64,000 nucleotides of DNA from DTHT01 sp037444625 (GCA_037444625.1 JBBIMA010000019.1:3306-67305), one strand, 5' to 3'. Shown: positions 16,502 through 25,167, counted from the first letter of the stretch. Made by a program: numbers and translations. Notes: generated by a model not told the origin, from the sequence alone.

Positions 16502-18541
16502 TCAGGCCGATTCGCCCAGCAGGCGCCGCAGGCCCGCTTCGTCAATCACCGCCACGCCCAGCTCGCGCGCCTTGGCCAGCTTCGAGCCCGCCTCCTCGCC
16601 CGCCACCACGTAATCGGTCTTCTTGCTGACCGATCCGGTGACCTTGCCGCCGGCCGCCTCGATCATCGCCCGGGCCTGCTCGCGCGTCAGCGTGGGCAGC
16701 GTGCCGGTGAGCACGAAGGTCCGGCCCTCCAGCGGACCCCCGCGGCGGCGCGGCGCGCGGTGCTCGAAGCGCAGTCCCGCCTCTCGCAGGCGCTCGACCA
16801 GTTCGCGGTTGCGCGGCTCACGGAAGAACTCGTAGATGCTCTGGGCCACCCGCGGCCCCACCTCCTCGGCGGTTTGCAAGGTCTCGACGTCGGCCGCCGC
16901 GATCGCCTCCAGACTGCCGAACGCCTCGGCCAGAAACTGGGCCGTCCGCTCGCCCACGAAGCGGATCCCCAGGGCGGTGAGCACCCGCGGAAGCGGCTGC
17001 TGCTTGGACTGCTCGATGTTGCGCAGCAGCTTCTCGGCCGACTTGCGCCCCATGCGCTCCAGCGGCACCAAATCCTCCAGCTTCAGCCGGTACAGATCGG
17101 CCACGCTGCCCACCAGGCCCCGATCCACCAACTGATCCACCAGCGCTTCGCCCAGCCCGTCTATGTCCATCACCCCGCGCGAGGCGAAATGCAGGATGGA
17201 TTCCTTCAACCGCGCCGGGCAGTTGGTGTTGATGCAGCGGCTGGCCACCTCGCCCTCCTCGCGCACCACCTTGCCCCCGCAGACCGGGCAACGGGAGGGC
17301 ATGCGGAAGGGCCGCCGCGGGCTGCCCAGGCTCTGCACGCGCACCACCTTGGGGATCACGTCGCCGCTGCGCTCGATGAGCACCGTGTCGCCGATCTCGA
17401 CGCCCAGCCGCTCGATCTCGTCCTCGTTGTGCAAGGTGGCCCGGGAGACCGTGACGCCGCCCACCTCGACCGGGCGCAAGTGCGCTACGGGCGTGAGCGT
17501 GCCGGTCCGCCCCACCTGCACGCTGATGTCCTCGACCACCGTCTCGGCCTGGCGCGCGGCGTACTTGAAGGCGATCGCCCAGCGCGGCGCCTTGGCGGTC
17601 CAGCCCAGCAGCCTCTGCTGGGCCGTGGAATCCACTTTGACCACCACGCCGTCAATCTCGTACGGCAGCCGCTCCCGCTGCTCGGACCACTCCTGCCAGA
17701 AGGCGATCACCTCCTCGGCGTCCCGGCAGAGCCGGCGATGGGGGTTCACTTTGAAGCCCATGCGCGCCAGCGCTTCCAGGGACTCCCAGTGGCTCTCGTA
17801 ATGGGGGGCCCCGTCCACCAACAGGAAATAGGCCCAGTAATCCAGCCGCCGGGCGGCTGTAATCCAGGGCTCCAGCACCCGGATCGAACCGGCGGCCGCA
17901 TTGCGCGGATTGGCGAAGCGCGACAGACCCTGCCGCTCGCGCTCCAGGTTGAGCTGCTCGAAGGCCCGCCGGTTCATCACCACCTCGCCCCGCACCTCGA
18001 AGGCCGGCAGTTCGGCCTTCACCCGCAAGGGCAGCGAGCGGATGGTGCGCGCGTTCTCGGTCACGTCCTCGCCCTCGATGCCGTCGCCCCGCGTCACCGC
18101 CTGCTGAAACAGGCCGTCGCGATAATGCACCGCCATGGACAGCCCGTCCAGCTTCAGCTCGGCCACGTAGGCGTAACGCGCCGAGCCCAGAAGCTGGCGC
18201 ACCCGGCGGTCGAAGTCGCGGAACTCGGCTTCGCTCAAGGCGTTGTCCAGGCTCAGCATGGCCGAGCTGTGGCGCACTTTGACGAAGCCTTCGCGCGGCT
18301 TGCCCCCCACCCGCTGGGTGGGCGAGTCGGGCGTGATCAGCTCGGGATGCTCGGCCTCCAGCCGCTTGAGCCGGTTCATCAGTTCATCAAACTCGGCGTC
18401 GCTGATTTCCGGCTGGTCGAGCACGTAGTACAGGTGCTCGTGACGGCGGATCTCCTGGCGCAGGCGCTCGATCGTCTGGCGGATGTCTTCCGGCATGGGC
18501 GCAGACCCGGCCGCCGCCGGCTGCTGCTGGCGGCCGCCCAC
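16502..18541 (-). CDS. ligA: NAD-dependent DNA ligase LigA
   Basis: This encodes 679 residues with the full LigA order: domain Ia (HLYYVLDQPEISDAEFDEL), adenylation domain with KLDG (active Lys in VAELKLDGLSMAV), the OB fold, a Cys4 zinc finger (CPVCGG and CINTNCP), helix-hairpin-helix repeats, and a C-terminal BRCT (TFVLTGTLPTLTREQARAMIEAAGGK). Essential for joining Okazaki fragments. GTG 18541 is preferred to the internal ATG 18496 because a perfect TATAAT ends 5 nt upstream, giving a leaderless mRNA. The first 15 residues are a low-complexity Gln/Ala extension not needed for activity, so the start is the only soft point. Confidence 0.97.
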   Translation of the reverse strand: MGGRQQQPAAAGSAPMPEDIRQTIERLRQEIRRHEHLYYVLDQPEISDAEFDELMNRLKRLEAEHPELITPDSPTQRVGGKPREGFVKVRHSSAMLSLDNALSEAEFRDFDRRVRQLLGSARYAYVAELKLDGLSMAVHYRDGLFQQAVTRGDGIEGEDVTENARTIRSLPLRVKAELPAFEVRGEVVMNRRAFEQLNLERERQGLSRFANPRNAAAGSIRVLEPWITAARRLDYWAYFLLVDGAPHYESHWESLEALARMGFKVNPHRRLCRDAEEVIAFWQEWSEQRERLPYEIDGVVVKVDSTAQQRLLGWTAKAPRWAIAFKYAARQAETVVEDISVQVGRTGTLTPVAHLRPVEVGGVTVSRATLHNEDEIERLGVEIGDTVLIERSGDVIPKVVRVQSLGSPRRPFRMPSRCPVCGGKVVREEGEVASRCINTNCPARLKESILHFASRGVMDIDGLGEALVDQLVDRGLVGSVADLYRLKLEDLVPLERMGRKSAEKLLRNIEQSKQQPLPRVLTALGIRFVGERTAQFLAEAFGSLEAIAAADVETLQTAEEVGPRVAQSIYEFFREPRNRELVERLREAGLRFEHRAPRRRGGPLEGRTFVLTGTLPTLTREQARAMIEAAGGKVTGSVSKKTDYVVAGEEAGSKLAKARELGVAVIDEAGLRRLLGESA

Positions 18542-18546
18542 GGTTT

Positions 18547-18554
18547 ATTATAAT
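18547..18554. promoter_or_regulatory. Palindromic shared -10 (ATTATAAT) for divergent ligA and lipid kinase
   Basis: ATTATAAT reads the same on both strands and so offers a perfect TATAAT in each direction. Leftward it positions the transcript start at the ligA GTG (18541); rightward at about 18561, ahead of the lipid kinase. It is the only AT-rich stretch between the two genes. Confidence 0.55.
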
Positions 18555-18581
18555 TGTCGGTTTCCCAAGGGGCCGAACGCC

Positions 18582-19511
18582 ATCGCGATCTACCGGAACG
18601 CTTTCCTGATCTATAACTACTGCGCAGGCGGCCTGCGCTATTTCACCGCCCGGCGCCTGGGCCGGGTTCTGGAGGCTCTGCGCGCAGCCGGCCACCGCGT
18701 GACGCCCTTGCCCACCGCCCGGCCGGGCGGGGCGGCCGAGCTGGCCCGGCGTTCTCTGGAGTCGGGCGCCGACTTGATCCTCGCGCTGGGCGGCGACGGC
18801 ACCCTCAATGAGGCCGCCAACGGCATGATCGGGTCCAGGGTGCCTCTGGCCGTACTGCCCGCCGGCACCGCCAATGTGCTGGCGCGCGAGCTGGGCTTGC
18901 CCTGCCGCAGCGCCGCGGCCGCCGCCTGTGTGTCCCAGTGGCGGCCCCTACGCATCGCCGTGGGTCGGCTGCACTCGGCCGGCCAACCTCTGCCGCGCTA
19001 CTTCTTGCTGATGGCCGGGGCGGGCTTCGACGGCCACATCGTTTATCACCTCAACCTGGGCCTGAAAGCCCGGCTGGGCCAGCTCGCCTACTGGGTCGGT
19101 GCCGCCAAGGAACTCCTCCGCAGGCTCGACGAGTTCGAGGCCGCCGCCGGCCCCAGGCGCTTTCGCTGCACCTTCGCCCTGGCCAGTCGCGTCAGAAACT
19201 ATGCAGGCTATATGAAGATCGCTTCCGGGGCCTCCCTGCTCAAGGAGGACTTCCAGGTGGCGATCTTCGAGGGGCGCTCCACCTTGCGCTATTATTCGCT
19301 GTACCTCGGCGCCGTCCTCACCGGACGGGCCGAACGCACGCCGGGCATCACCTTCCTGCGCTCGCCGCGCGTGGAATTTCTGGCCGACTCGGCTCTCCCC
19401 ATCTATGTCCAGGTGGACGGCGAGTACGCCGGGCGCCTGCCGGCCAGCGTGGAAATCGTCCCGGACGCGCTCACCATCCTGGCCCCGCCCGGATTCGGCC
19501 GCGCCGGCTGA
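18582..19511 (+). CDS. Diacylglycerol/sphingosine kinase-family lipid kinase (YegS/DgkB-like)
   Basis: The protein has the family's N-lobe: FLIYNYCAGG (equivalent of the IYNPxAG strand), the nucleotide-binding LALGGDGTLNEAANGMI, and VLPAGTANVLARELG. The C-lobe contains GAGFDGHIVYH. These enzymes phosphorylate lipids at the membrane using ATP. The start is uncertain: after the predicted transcript start (about 18561) there is no ATG, GTG or TTG in frame before the conserved first strand. AAGGGG at 18567-18572 sits 9 nt before ATC 18582, so an AUC start is possible. In-frame ATGs at 18483 and 18495 lie inside the divergent ligA 5' end and would need another promoter. Family call is firm. Confidence 0.85.
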   Translation: MAIYRNAFLIYNYCAGGLRYFTARRLGRVLEALRAAGHRVTPLPTARPGGAAELARRSLESGADLILALGGDGTLNEAANGMIGSRVPLAVLPAGTANVLARELGLPCRSAAAAACVSQWRPLRIAVGRLHSAGQPLPRYFLLMAGAGFDGHIVYHLNLGLKARLGQLAYWVGAAKELLRRLDEFEAAAGPRRFRCTFALASRVRNYAGYMKIASGASLLKEDFQVAIFEGRSTLRYYSLYLGAVLTGRAERTPGITFLRSPRVEFLADSALPIYVQVDGEYAGRLPASVEIVPDALTILAPPGFGRAG

Positions 19512-19515
19512 AACC

Positions 19516-20496
19516 ATGGATCCCCTGACCCACTACCTCAGCGGCGTCCTGGCGAGTCGGGCGGGCTTGAGGCGCCTCTGCCCCCAGGCCGTCTGGATTG
19601 CGCCCCTGGCCGCCATGGCCCCCGACATAGACGCCGTGGCGGGCCTGTTCGGCGCCGAGACCTACCTGGCCTGGCACCGCCAGTGGACGCACGCGCTGGC
19701 GGCCATCCCCCTAGTGGCCGCCCTGCCCCTCCTGGCGGCCCGCCTGGGCTACGGCCGGCGTCTCAGTCTGAAGCGCGGCTACGCGACCGCTCTGGCTGCG
19801 GTGACCCTGCACGACCTGCTCGATCTGACCAACGCCTACGGCGTGCGCGCCCTGCTGCCCTTCTCCCGCGCCTGGCTGGGGCTGGACATTTTCCCCATCG
19901 TGGATCTGTGGCTGTGGGCCCTGCTGCTCGCTGCGGTCCTGGGTCCCATGCTCGGGCGCCTGGTGAGCGCCGAGATCGGCGCGCGCGCCGGCCCCGGGCG
20001 GGGCGCCGCAATTTTCGCCCTCTCGCTGCTGCTGGTTTACGGCGGCGCGCGCCGGCTGCTGCACGACCGGGCGGTGGCGGTGTTGGAGGCCAGGGTCTAC
20101 CAGGGGGAGGTCCCCCTGCGGGTGGCCGCTCTGCCCAATCCGGCCCATCCGCTGCGCTGGCGGGGACTGGTGGAAACCGGCCCCTTCTACGCGCTGTGCG
20201 CCCTGGACTTGGGCGAGGAATTCGATCCCTCCGAGGCCCGCATCCTGCACAAGGCCCGCTCCAGCCCCGAGCAGGCGGCCGCGGAACGGGCCGCCCGGGC
20301 CACCCGGCCCTTCCGCATCTTCCTGGACTTCAGTTGCTATCCCCTCTGGCGCTTCACGCCCGCCGACGCGCCCGAAGGGGCCCTGCAAGTCGAAGCCATG
20401 GACCTGCGCTTCGGCGAACCGCCCGCTCCGCGCTTCGTGGCCACCGCTTTGGTGGACGCCGGCCATCGCGTGCTTCGCTCCGGCTTCCGATTTTGA
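19516..20496 (+). CDS. YdjM-like membrane-bound metal-dependent hydrolase (DUF457 type)
   Basis: This encodes 326 residues from ATG 19516, 4 nt after the kinase stop, so the two are co-transcribed. Characteristic motifs: MDPLTHYLSG at the start, MAPDIDA (about 34-40) and HRQWTHALAAIPLVA (His-x4-His), the predicted metal ligands of the YdjM/LexA-regulated membrane hydrolase family. There are four or five hydrophobic helices, then a soluble C-terminal domain of about 150 residues. Its position behind a lipid kinase hints at a lipid or envelope substrate, but that is inference. Confidence 0.85.
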   Translation: MDPLTHYLSGVLASRAGLRRLCPQAVWIAPLAAMAPDIDAVAGLFGAETYLAWHRQWTHALAAIPLVAALPLLAARLGYGRRLSLKRGYATALAAVTLHDLLDLTNAYGVRALLPFSRAWLGLDIFPIVDLWLWALLLAAVLGPMLGRLVSAEIGARAGPGRGAAIFALSLLLVYGGARRLLHDRAVAVLEARVYQGEVPLRVAALPNPAHPLRWRGLVETGPFYALCALDLGEEFDPSEARILHKARSSPEQAAAERAARATRPFRIFLDFSCYPLWRFTPADAPEGALQVEAMDLRFGEPPAPRFVATALVDAGHRVLRSGFRF

Positions 20497-20520
20497 CCGG
20501 GCCGCCCGGCCGCGTGCGAC

Positions 20521-20742
20521 TCAGCGCTCCTGTTGTTCCTTCCAGGCCTCCCACCAGGCCATCTGCACCGCTTCCAGCCTGCCTTCCGAGCAGGCCGCCG
20601 GATCGCCCGCGAACCCTTCCAGCTCGAGCACCCAGCGCCGCAGCTCCGTGAAGCGCACCGCCAGAGGATCCTGCTCGGGGAATTTCTCCAGCAGTCGCAG
20701 GGCGATCTGCTCGGGCCGGTCCCAATCCAGGCCGGCGCTCAC
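20521..20742 (-). CDS. iscX: Iron-sulfur cluster assembly protein IscX
   Basis: This encodes 73 residues, the usual IscX size. It keeps the family's pattern: L-x-W near the N-terminus, EKFPEQDPLAVRFTELRRWVLELEGF and EGRLEAVQMAWWEAW, closely matching the E. coli order (PDLDP, VRFTDL, W, LEDF, LEAI). IscX is an acidic small protein that binds IscS and iron and modulates cluster assembly. GTG 20742 overlaps the hscA stop (GTGA), as expected for the last gene of an isc operon. Short, but the operon context makes it secure. Confidence 0.93.
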   Translation of the reverse strand: MSAGLDWDRPEQIALRLLEKFPEQDPLAVRFTELRRWVLELEGFAGDPAACSEGRLEAVQMAWWEAWKEQQER

Positions 20743-22592
20743 GGCTTGTTCCCCTCCAGAGCGGCGCGCACCGCCCGGTTCATCATCATCTCGGCCAGCC
20801 GCGCCGTGACTTGGTTCAACTTCTCGATGTGGGCCCGGATGAGCAGGTGGTCCTCGGCGTGATAGACCATGAGCAGCTCATTGAGGGCCTGCTCGACGGC
20901 CTCCCGTTCGGCCTCGCTCAATTCCAGGTAAGCCTCGTCCAAGCGGGCTTTCTCCACCGCCGCCAGGATCCGGTCGGCCTCCAGGCGGGCCTCGCGCACC
21001 TGGCGTTCGCGCACGTCCTGCCGGGCGTACTGGTAGGACTCCAGGATCATGGCCTCCACCTGCTCGTCGGTCAGCCCGTAGGAGGGCTTGACCTCGACCG
21101 ACTGCTCCCGGCCGGTGCGCAAGTCGCGCGCCGAGACGCTCAGGATGCCGTTGGCGTCTATCAGGAAGCGCACCTCAATGCGCGCCATGCCGGCCGGCAG
21201 CGGCTCCAGCTCCTTCAGCTCGAAGCGCGCCAGGCTGCGGCAGTCCCGAGCCAGCTCTCGCTCGCCCTGCACCACGTGGATGAGCACGTTCCGCTGGCCG
21301 TCCACAGCCGTGGTGAAGACCTGGGTGGCGCTGGCCGGAATGGTCGAGTTGCGATGGATCAGCCTCTCGACCACGCCGCCCATGGTCTCGATGCCCAGCG
21401 AAAGCGGCGTCACGTCCAGCAGCAGCTTGTCCTGGAGGGAGCCGGTCAGGATGCCCGCCTGCACCGCCGCCCCCAAGGCCACCACTTCCTCCGGATTGAG
21501 TTCGGCGTGCGGCTCGGCCCGGAACAGGTTTCGCACCGCCTGGCGCACCAGCGGGATGCGCGTCGAGCCGCCCACCAGCACCACTTCGTCAATCTGCTCG
21601 ACCTTGAGCTGCGCGTCGCGCAGGGCGTTGCGGCAGGGGCCCAGGGTGCGCTCCACGATTCCGGCGATGAGCTGCTCGAAGTGCGGCCGCGTGAGCTCCC
21701 GCTGGTAACGCCGCCCCTGGTAGTCGAACTCGATGGTCGTAACCGGAACGAACGACAGCCGCTCCTTGGCGGCGACGACCGCCCGGCGGAGCAACTGCAC
21801 CGCCACCCGGTCCTCGGAGAGATCTCGCTTCCATTCCGAAGCCAGGTCCTCCAGGGCGATGGCCAGCAGCAGGTTGTCAATGTCGTCGCCCCCCAGGTGC
21901 GTGTCCCCGTTGGTGGCCAGCACCTCGAAGATGCCCTCGTGCAAGCGCAGGATCGAGATGTCGAAGGTCCCCCCGCCCAGATCGTAGACCGCCACGATGC
22001 CTTCCCGGCGCTTGTCCAGGCCGTACGCCAAGGCGGCGGCGGTGGGTTCGTTGACCAGGCGCAGCACTTCCAGGCCCGCGATCCGTCCGGCATCCTTGGT
22101 GGCCTGCCGCTGGGCGTCGTTGAAGTAGGCCGGCACGGTGATCACCGCCTGCCTCACCTCCTGCCCGAAGAAGGCTTCGGCGTTGCGCCGCAGCCGGCCC
22201 AGAATGAAGGCCGAAATCTCCGGCGGGGTGAACCGGCGCCCGCCCAGGTCCAGGCGGATCACCGATGGGCTGTCCTGGGCCACCCGAAAGGGAAACAGCC
22301 GCAGCTCCTGCTCGACGTCGGCCGGCCCCTTGCCCATCAGCCGCTTTACCGAGTACACCGTGCGCTCGGGCTGTTCGACCAGCAGGCGCCTGGCGGCCTC
22401 GCCCACCGTGATCTCGCCCTCGGCCGAGCAGTGCACCACGCTGGGCGTCAGCCGCCGGCCGTCGGGATCCGGAATGATCCGGGGACCGGTCAAGTCCATG
22501 AAGGCCGCCAGGCTGTTGGTGGTCCCCAGGTCTATGCCGATGATCGGAGGGCGGGCCGCCCCGCCGAAATCAATCTGGATGGGCGCCGACAT
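20739..22592 (-). CDS. hscA: Fe-S cluster assembly chaperone HscA (Hsp70 family)
   Basis: This encodes 617 residues from ATG 22592 (E. coli HscA is 616); the longer open frame upstream is hscB in another frame. Hsp70 features: IGIDLGTTNSLAA phosphate-1 loop, VITVPAYFNDAQRQATKDAG, VYDLGGGTFDISIL, VLVGGSTRIPLV, then a substrate-binding domain. It drives ATP-dependent release of the cluster from IscU, whose LPPVK motif it binds. The C-terminal lid is short and lacks a DnaK-like EEVD or EVK tail, which fits HscA rather than DnaK. It overlaps hscB by 23 nt and iscX by 4. Confidence 0.95.
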   Translation of the reverse strand: MSAPIQIDFGGAARPPIIGIDLGTTNSLAAFMDLTGPRIIPDPDGRRLTPSVVHCSAEGEITVGEAARRLLVEQPERTVYSVKRLMGKGPADVEQELRLFPFRVAQDSPSVIRLDLGGRRFTPPEISAFILGRLRRNAEAFFGQEVRQAVITVPAYFNDAQRQATKDAGRIAGLEVLRLVNEPTAAALAYGLDKRREGIVAVYDLGGGTFDISILRLHEGIFEVLATNGDTHLGGDDIDNLLLAIALEDLASEWKRDLSEDRVAVQLLRRAVVAAKERLSFVPVTTIEFDYQGRRYQRELTRPHFEQLIAGIVERTLGPCRNALRDAQLKVEQIDEVVLVGGSTRIPLVRQAVRNLFRAEPHAELNPEEVVALGAAVQAGILTGSLQDKLLLDVTPLSLGIETMGGVVERLIHRNSTIPASATQVFTTAVDGQRNVLIHVVQGERELARDCRSLARFELKELEPLPAGMARIEVRFLIDANGILSVSARDLRTGREQSVEVKPSYGLTDEQVEAMILESYQYARQDVRERQVREARLEADRILAAVEKARLDEAYLELSEAEREAVEQALNELLMVYHAEDHLLIRAHIEKLNQVTARLAEMMMNRAVRAALEGNKP

Positions 22593-23205
22593 CCGAGAGT
22601 GCCTCCTCCAGTTGGGCTTGGAGCTTGCTGACGTACCGCCGCCGCTCGAGCACGCTCCGCACCTCTTCCAGCAGGCGCCGCTCGCGCCGCTCATCCCAAA
22701 GGCGGAACAGGCGGGCCAGCTCGGCGTCGGCCTGCTCGCGCAACGCGCTCAGCCGCTCGCGCGTCCGCTCGAGCTCCGCCCGCCCGGCTTGCGGATCCTC
22801 GCGGAATGCCTCCAGCGCTTCGTTCAGCTCGAAGATCTCCCGGAGCAGCTCGGCGGGCGTGCGGCGGCCGGGCGAAACCTCCTCCAGTCCCTCCCGCCGC
22901 AGCAGGTACTCGGCCCGGGCCACCGGATCGCGCAGCACCCGGTAGGCGTCGTTCAGAATCGCCGTCCCCTCCAGCGAGTACCGCCGTTCGGCCGGCGTGG
23001 CGGAAAGAAACCGGTCGGGATGCAGCCGGCGGCTCAGCTCGTAATAGCGCCGCTGGAGGTCCTCGGGGTCCAGCTCCAGGCGCGGCTCCAGGCCGAAGAA
23101 GCGGAAGTAGTCCGGAGCGGGGGGCTGGAGCCGGTTGCAGTAAGTGCAGAACAGCGACTCGGCGGCCGGTTGTCCGCAGTGCCAGCAGCTCTCGGGCGCG
23201 TCCAT
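22570..23205 (-). CDS. hscB: Fe-S cluster co-chaperone HscB with N-terminal zinc ribbon
   Basis: This encodes 211 residues. A J-domain (about 30-100) carries the HPD motif in LSRRLHPDRF, and the C-terminal half is the three-helix IscU-binding domain. HscB stimulates HscA ATPase and delivers IscU. It is longer than E. coli HscB (171) because of an N-terminal C-x2-C...C-x2-C zinc-ribbon-like knuckle (CWHCG and CTYCN, about residues 7-23). Such a four-Cys N-terminus is known in animal HSCB (HSC20) but not in E. coli HscB. It sits between iscA and hscA with the iscA stop overlapping its ATG. Confidence 0.95.
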   Translation of the reverse strand: MDAPESCWHCGQPAAESLFCTYCNRLQPPAPDYFRFFGLEPRLELDPEDLQRRYYELSRRLHPDRFLSATPAERRYSLEGTAILNDAYRVLRDPVARAEYLLRREGLEEVSPGRRTPAELLREIFELNEALEAFREDPQAGRAELERTRERLSALREQADAELARLFRLWDERRERRLLEEVRSVLERRRYVSKLQAQLEEALSDVGAHPD

Positions 23206-23528
23206 CAGGCGGTGAAGGAGGTCCCGCAGCCGCAGGTCTTCTTGGCGTTGGGGTTTTCGAACACGAAGCCGGAGCGCAGCAGGGACTCCTGGTAGTCCAG
23301 GGTCATGCCGTCCAGATAGATCATGCTTTTGGGGTCAATGAAAATGCGCACGCCGTCGAACTCGAAGACGTGATCCTTGGGCCGCTCCCGGGGCTCGACC
23401 CGGAACAGATAGCTCAAGCCCGAGCAGCCGCCCCCTTGTACGCCCAGGCGCAAGCCGCCCTCGCTGACGCCGTGCTTGCGGAAGGCTTCCCGGATCTTCT
23501 CCAGGGCCTTGGCAGTCACCTGAATCAC
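23205..23528 (-). CDS. iscA: Iron-sulfur cluster assembly protein IscA
   Basis: This encodes 107 residues, the normal size. The three conserved Cys are present: one in QGGGCSGLSY (about 35) and two in TCGCGTSF near the C-terminus. A-type carriers receive clusters or iron and pass them to apo-proteins, mainly [4Fe-4S] targets. It lies between iscU (13-nt gap) and hscB (1-nt overlap). Confident family call; IscA rather than ErpA is inferred from the operon. Confidence 0.95.
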   Translation of the reverse strand: MIQVTAKALEKIREAFRKHGVSEGGLRLGVQGGGCSGLSYLFRVEPRERPKDHVFEFDGVRIFIDPKSMIYLDGMTLDYQESLLRSGFVFENPNAKKTCGCGTSFTA

Positions 23529-23541
23529 AGCCGCCTCCTCC

Positions 23542-23943
23542 TCAGCCCTTGCCGTCCCCGCGCGCCGCCTGCTTGCGCCGGTAATCCTCGATCGCCGCCT
23601 TGATGGCGTCCTCGGCCAGCACCGAACAGTGGATCTTGACCGGCGGCAGGCTCAGCTCGTTGACGATGTCGGTGTTGCGGATGCGCAGCGCCTCGTCCAG
23701 GGTGCGGCCTTTCAACCACTCGGTGGCCAGCGAGGAGCTGGCGATCGCGCTGCCGCAGCCGAAGGTCTTGAACTTGGCGTCCACGATCACGCCCTGCCGT
23801 TCGTCCACCTTGATCTGGAGCTTCATGACGTCGCCGCACTCGGGCGCACCCACCATGCCCGTTCCCACGCTGGGGTCGCTTTTGTCGAGCGAACCCACGT
23901 TGCGCGGGTTGGCGTAGTGATCGAGCACCTTCTCGGAATACAT
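23542..23943 (-). CDS. iscU: Iron-sulfur cluster scaffold IscU
   Basis: This encodes 133 residues. The three cluster-ligand Cys are present (APECGD, FGCGSA, KIHCSVLAEDA), together with the Asp in ECGD that labilises the cluster, and the LPPVKIHC motif that HscA recognises. [2Fe-2S] clusters are built on it from IscS sulfur. It is slightly longer than E. coli IscU (128) with an Arg/Lys/Gly-rich C-terminus. Nine nt separate it from iscS. Confidence 0.97.
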   Translation of the reverse strand: MYSEKVLDHYANPRNVGSLDKSDPSVGTGMVGAPECGDVMKLQIKVDERQGVIVDAKFKTFGCGSAIASSSLATEWLKGRTLDEALRIRNTDIVNELSLPPVKIHCSVLAEDAIKAAIEDYRRKQAARGDGKG

Positions 23944-23952
23944 CCCGTCCTC

Positions 23953-25167
23953 CTAATCCCGCCGCCAGGAGACCTTCTTGAGGTCCACCCCCTCCTTGGC
24001 CATCTCGTAAAGGGGCGACAGCTCGCGCAGCCGCCGCACCGCCTCGATCACCCGCCCGGCGGCGTACTCGATCTCCTCGGCCGTATTGAAGCGCCCCAGC
24101 CCGAAGCGGATCGAGGTGTGCGCCAGATCGTCGCTCACGCCCAGAGCCTTCAGCACGTAACTGGGCTCGAGCGTGGCCGACGTGCAGGCCGAGCCGCTGG
24201 AGACCGCCACGTCCTTCATGGCCATCATCAGCGATTCGCCCTCCACGTAAGCGAAGCTCATGTTCAGGTTGTTGGGCAGCCGATGCGCCAGACTGCCGTT
24301 GACGTAGACCTCGTCCAGCTCGGCCAGCAGCCGGTCCTTCAGCCGGTCGCGCAGCGCCGCCAGCCGAACCGCCTCCTCCGCCATCTCCCGGGCGCAGATC
24401 GCGCACGCCTCCCCGAAACCCACGATGCCCGGCACGTTGAGCGTGCCCGAGCGCATGCCTCGCTCGTGCCCGCCGCCGTCCATCTGGGCGGCCAGTTGCA
24501 CGCGCGGGTTCTTACGCCGCACGTAAAGCGCCCCCACCCCCTTGGGACCGTACATCTTGTGGGCGCTCAGCGACATCAGGTCCACGCAATCCTCTTCCAC
24601 GTTCACCGGCACCTTGCCCACAGCCTGCGTGGCGTCGGTGTGGAACAGCACGCCCCGCTCCCGCGCGATCCTTCCGATCTGGCGGATCGGCTGGAGCACC
24701 CCGATCTCGTTGTTGGCCCACATCACGCTGATCAGGATGGTGCGATCGGTGATCGCCCGGCGCAGTTGATCCAGGTCAATCAGACCCTCGCGGTCCACCG
24801 GCAGGTAGGTCACCCGCCGCCCCTGCTTCTCCAAATGCTTGCAGGCGTCCAGCACCGCTTTGTGCTCGGTCGCCGCCGTGATGATGTGATCGCCCCGCTC
24901 GGCGTACATCTCGGCCACGCCTTTGAGCGCCAGGTTGTCGGACTCCGTGGCCCCGCTGGTGAAGATGATCTCCTTGGCCGAAGCTCCGATCAGCCCCGCG
25001 ATCTGCTCGCGGGCCCGCTCGACCGCCTGCTCGGCCTCCCAGCCGTAGGAGTGGCTGCGGCTGGCGGCGTTGCCGAATTTCTCGCTGAAGTATGGCAGCA
25101 TCGCCTCCAACACGCGCGGATCCACCGGCGTGGTGGCGTGGTTATCCAGGTAGATCGGCTTGTTCAT
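23953..25167 (-). CDS. iscS: Cysteine desulfurase IscS
   Basis: This encodes 404 residues, the size of E. coli IscS. PLP-enzyme features: YLDNHATTPVDPRV start, ATEHKAVL (His stacking on PLP), SLSAHKMYGPKG (Schiff-base Lys) and the mobile active Cys loop SSGSACTSA. The C-terminal tail, which docks IscU, is conserved in length (YEMAKEGVDLKKVSW). It converts cysteine to alanine and delivers persulfide to IscU. The start overlaps the end of iscR by 26 nt. A second, shorter desulfurase is at 59175-60350. Confidence 0.97.
   Translation of the reverse strand: MNKPIYLDNHATTPVDPRVLEAMLPYFSEKFGNAASRSHSYGWEAEQAVERAREQIAGLIGASAKEIIFTSGATESDNLALKGVAEMYAERGDHIITAATEHKAVLDACKHLEKQGRRVTYLPVDREGLIDLDQLRRAITDRTILISVMWANNEIGVLQPIRQIGRIARERGVLFHTDATQAVGKVPVNVEEDCVDLMSLSAHKMYGPKGVGALYVRRKNPRVQLAAQMDGGGHERGMRSGTLNVPGIVGFGEACAICAREMAEEAVRLAALRDRLKDRLLAELDEVYVNGSLAHRLPNNLNMSFAYVEGESLMMAMKDVAVSSGSACTSATLEPSYVLKALGVSDDLAHTSIRFGLGRFNTAEEIEYAAGRVIEAVRRLRELSPLYEMAKEGVDLKKVSWRRD

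Noticed and set aside
20811..22631. 606-codon plus-strand open frame opposite hscA
   Set aside because: Exact antisense of a well-identified Hsp70 gene; no start signals and no protein-like pattern.
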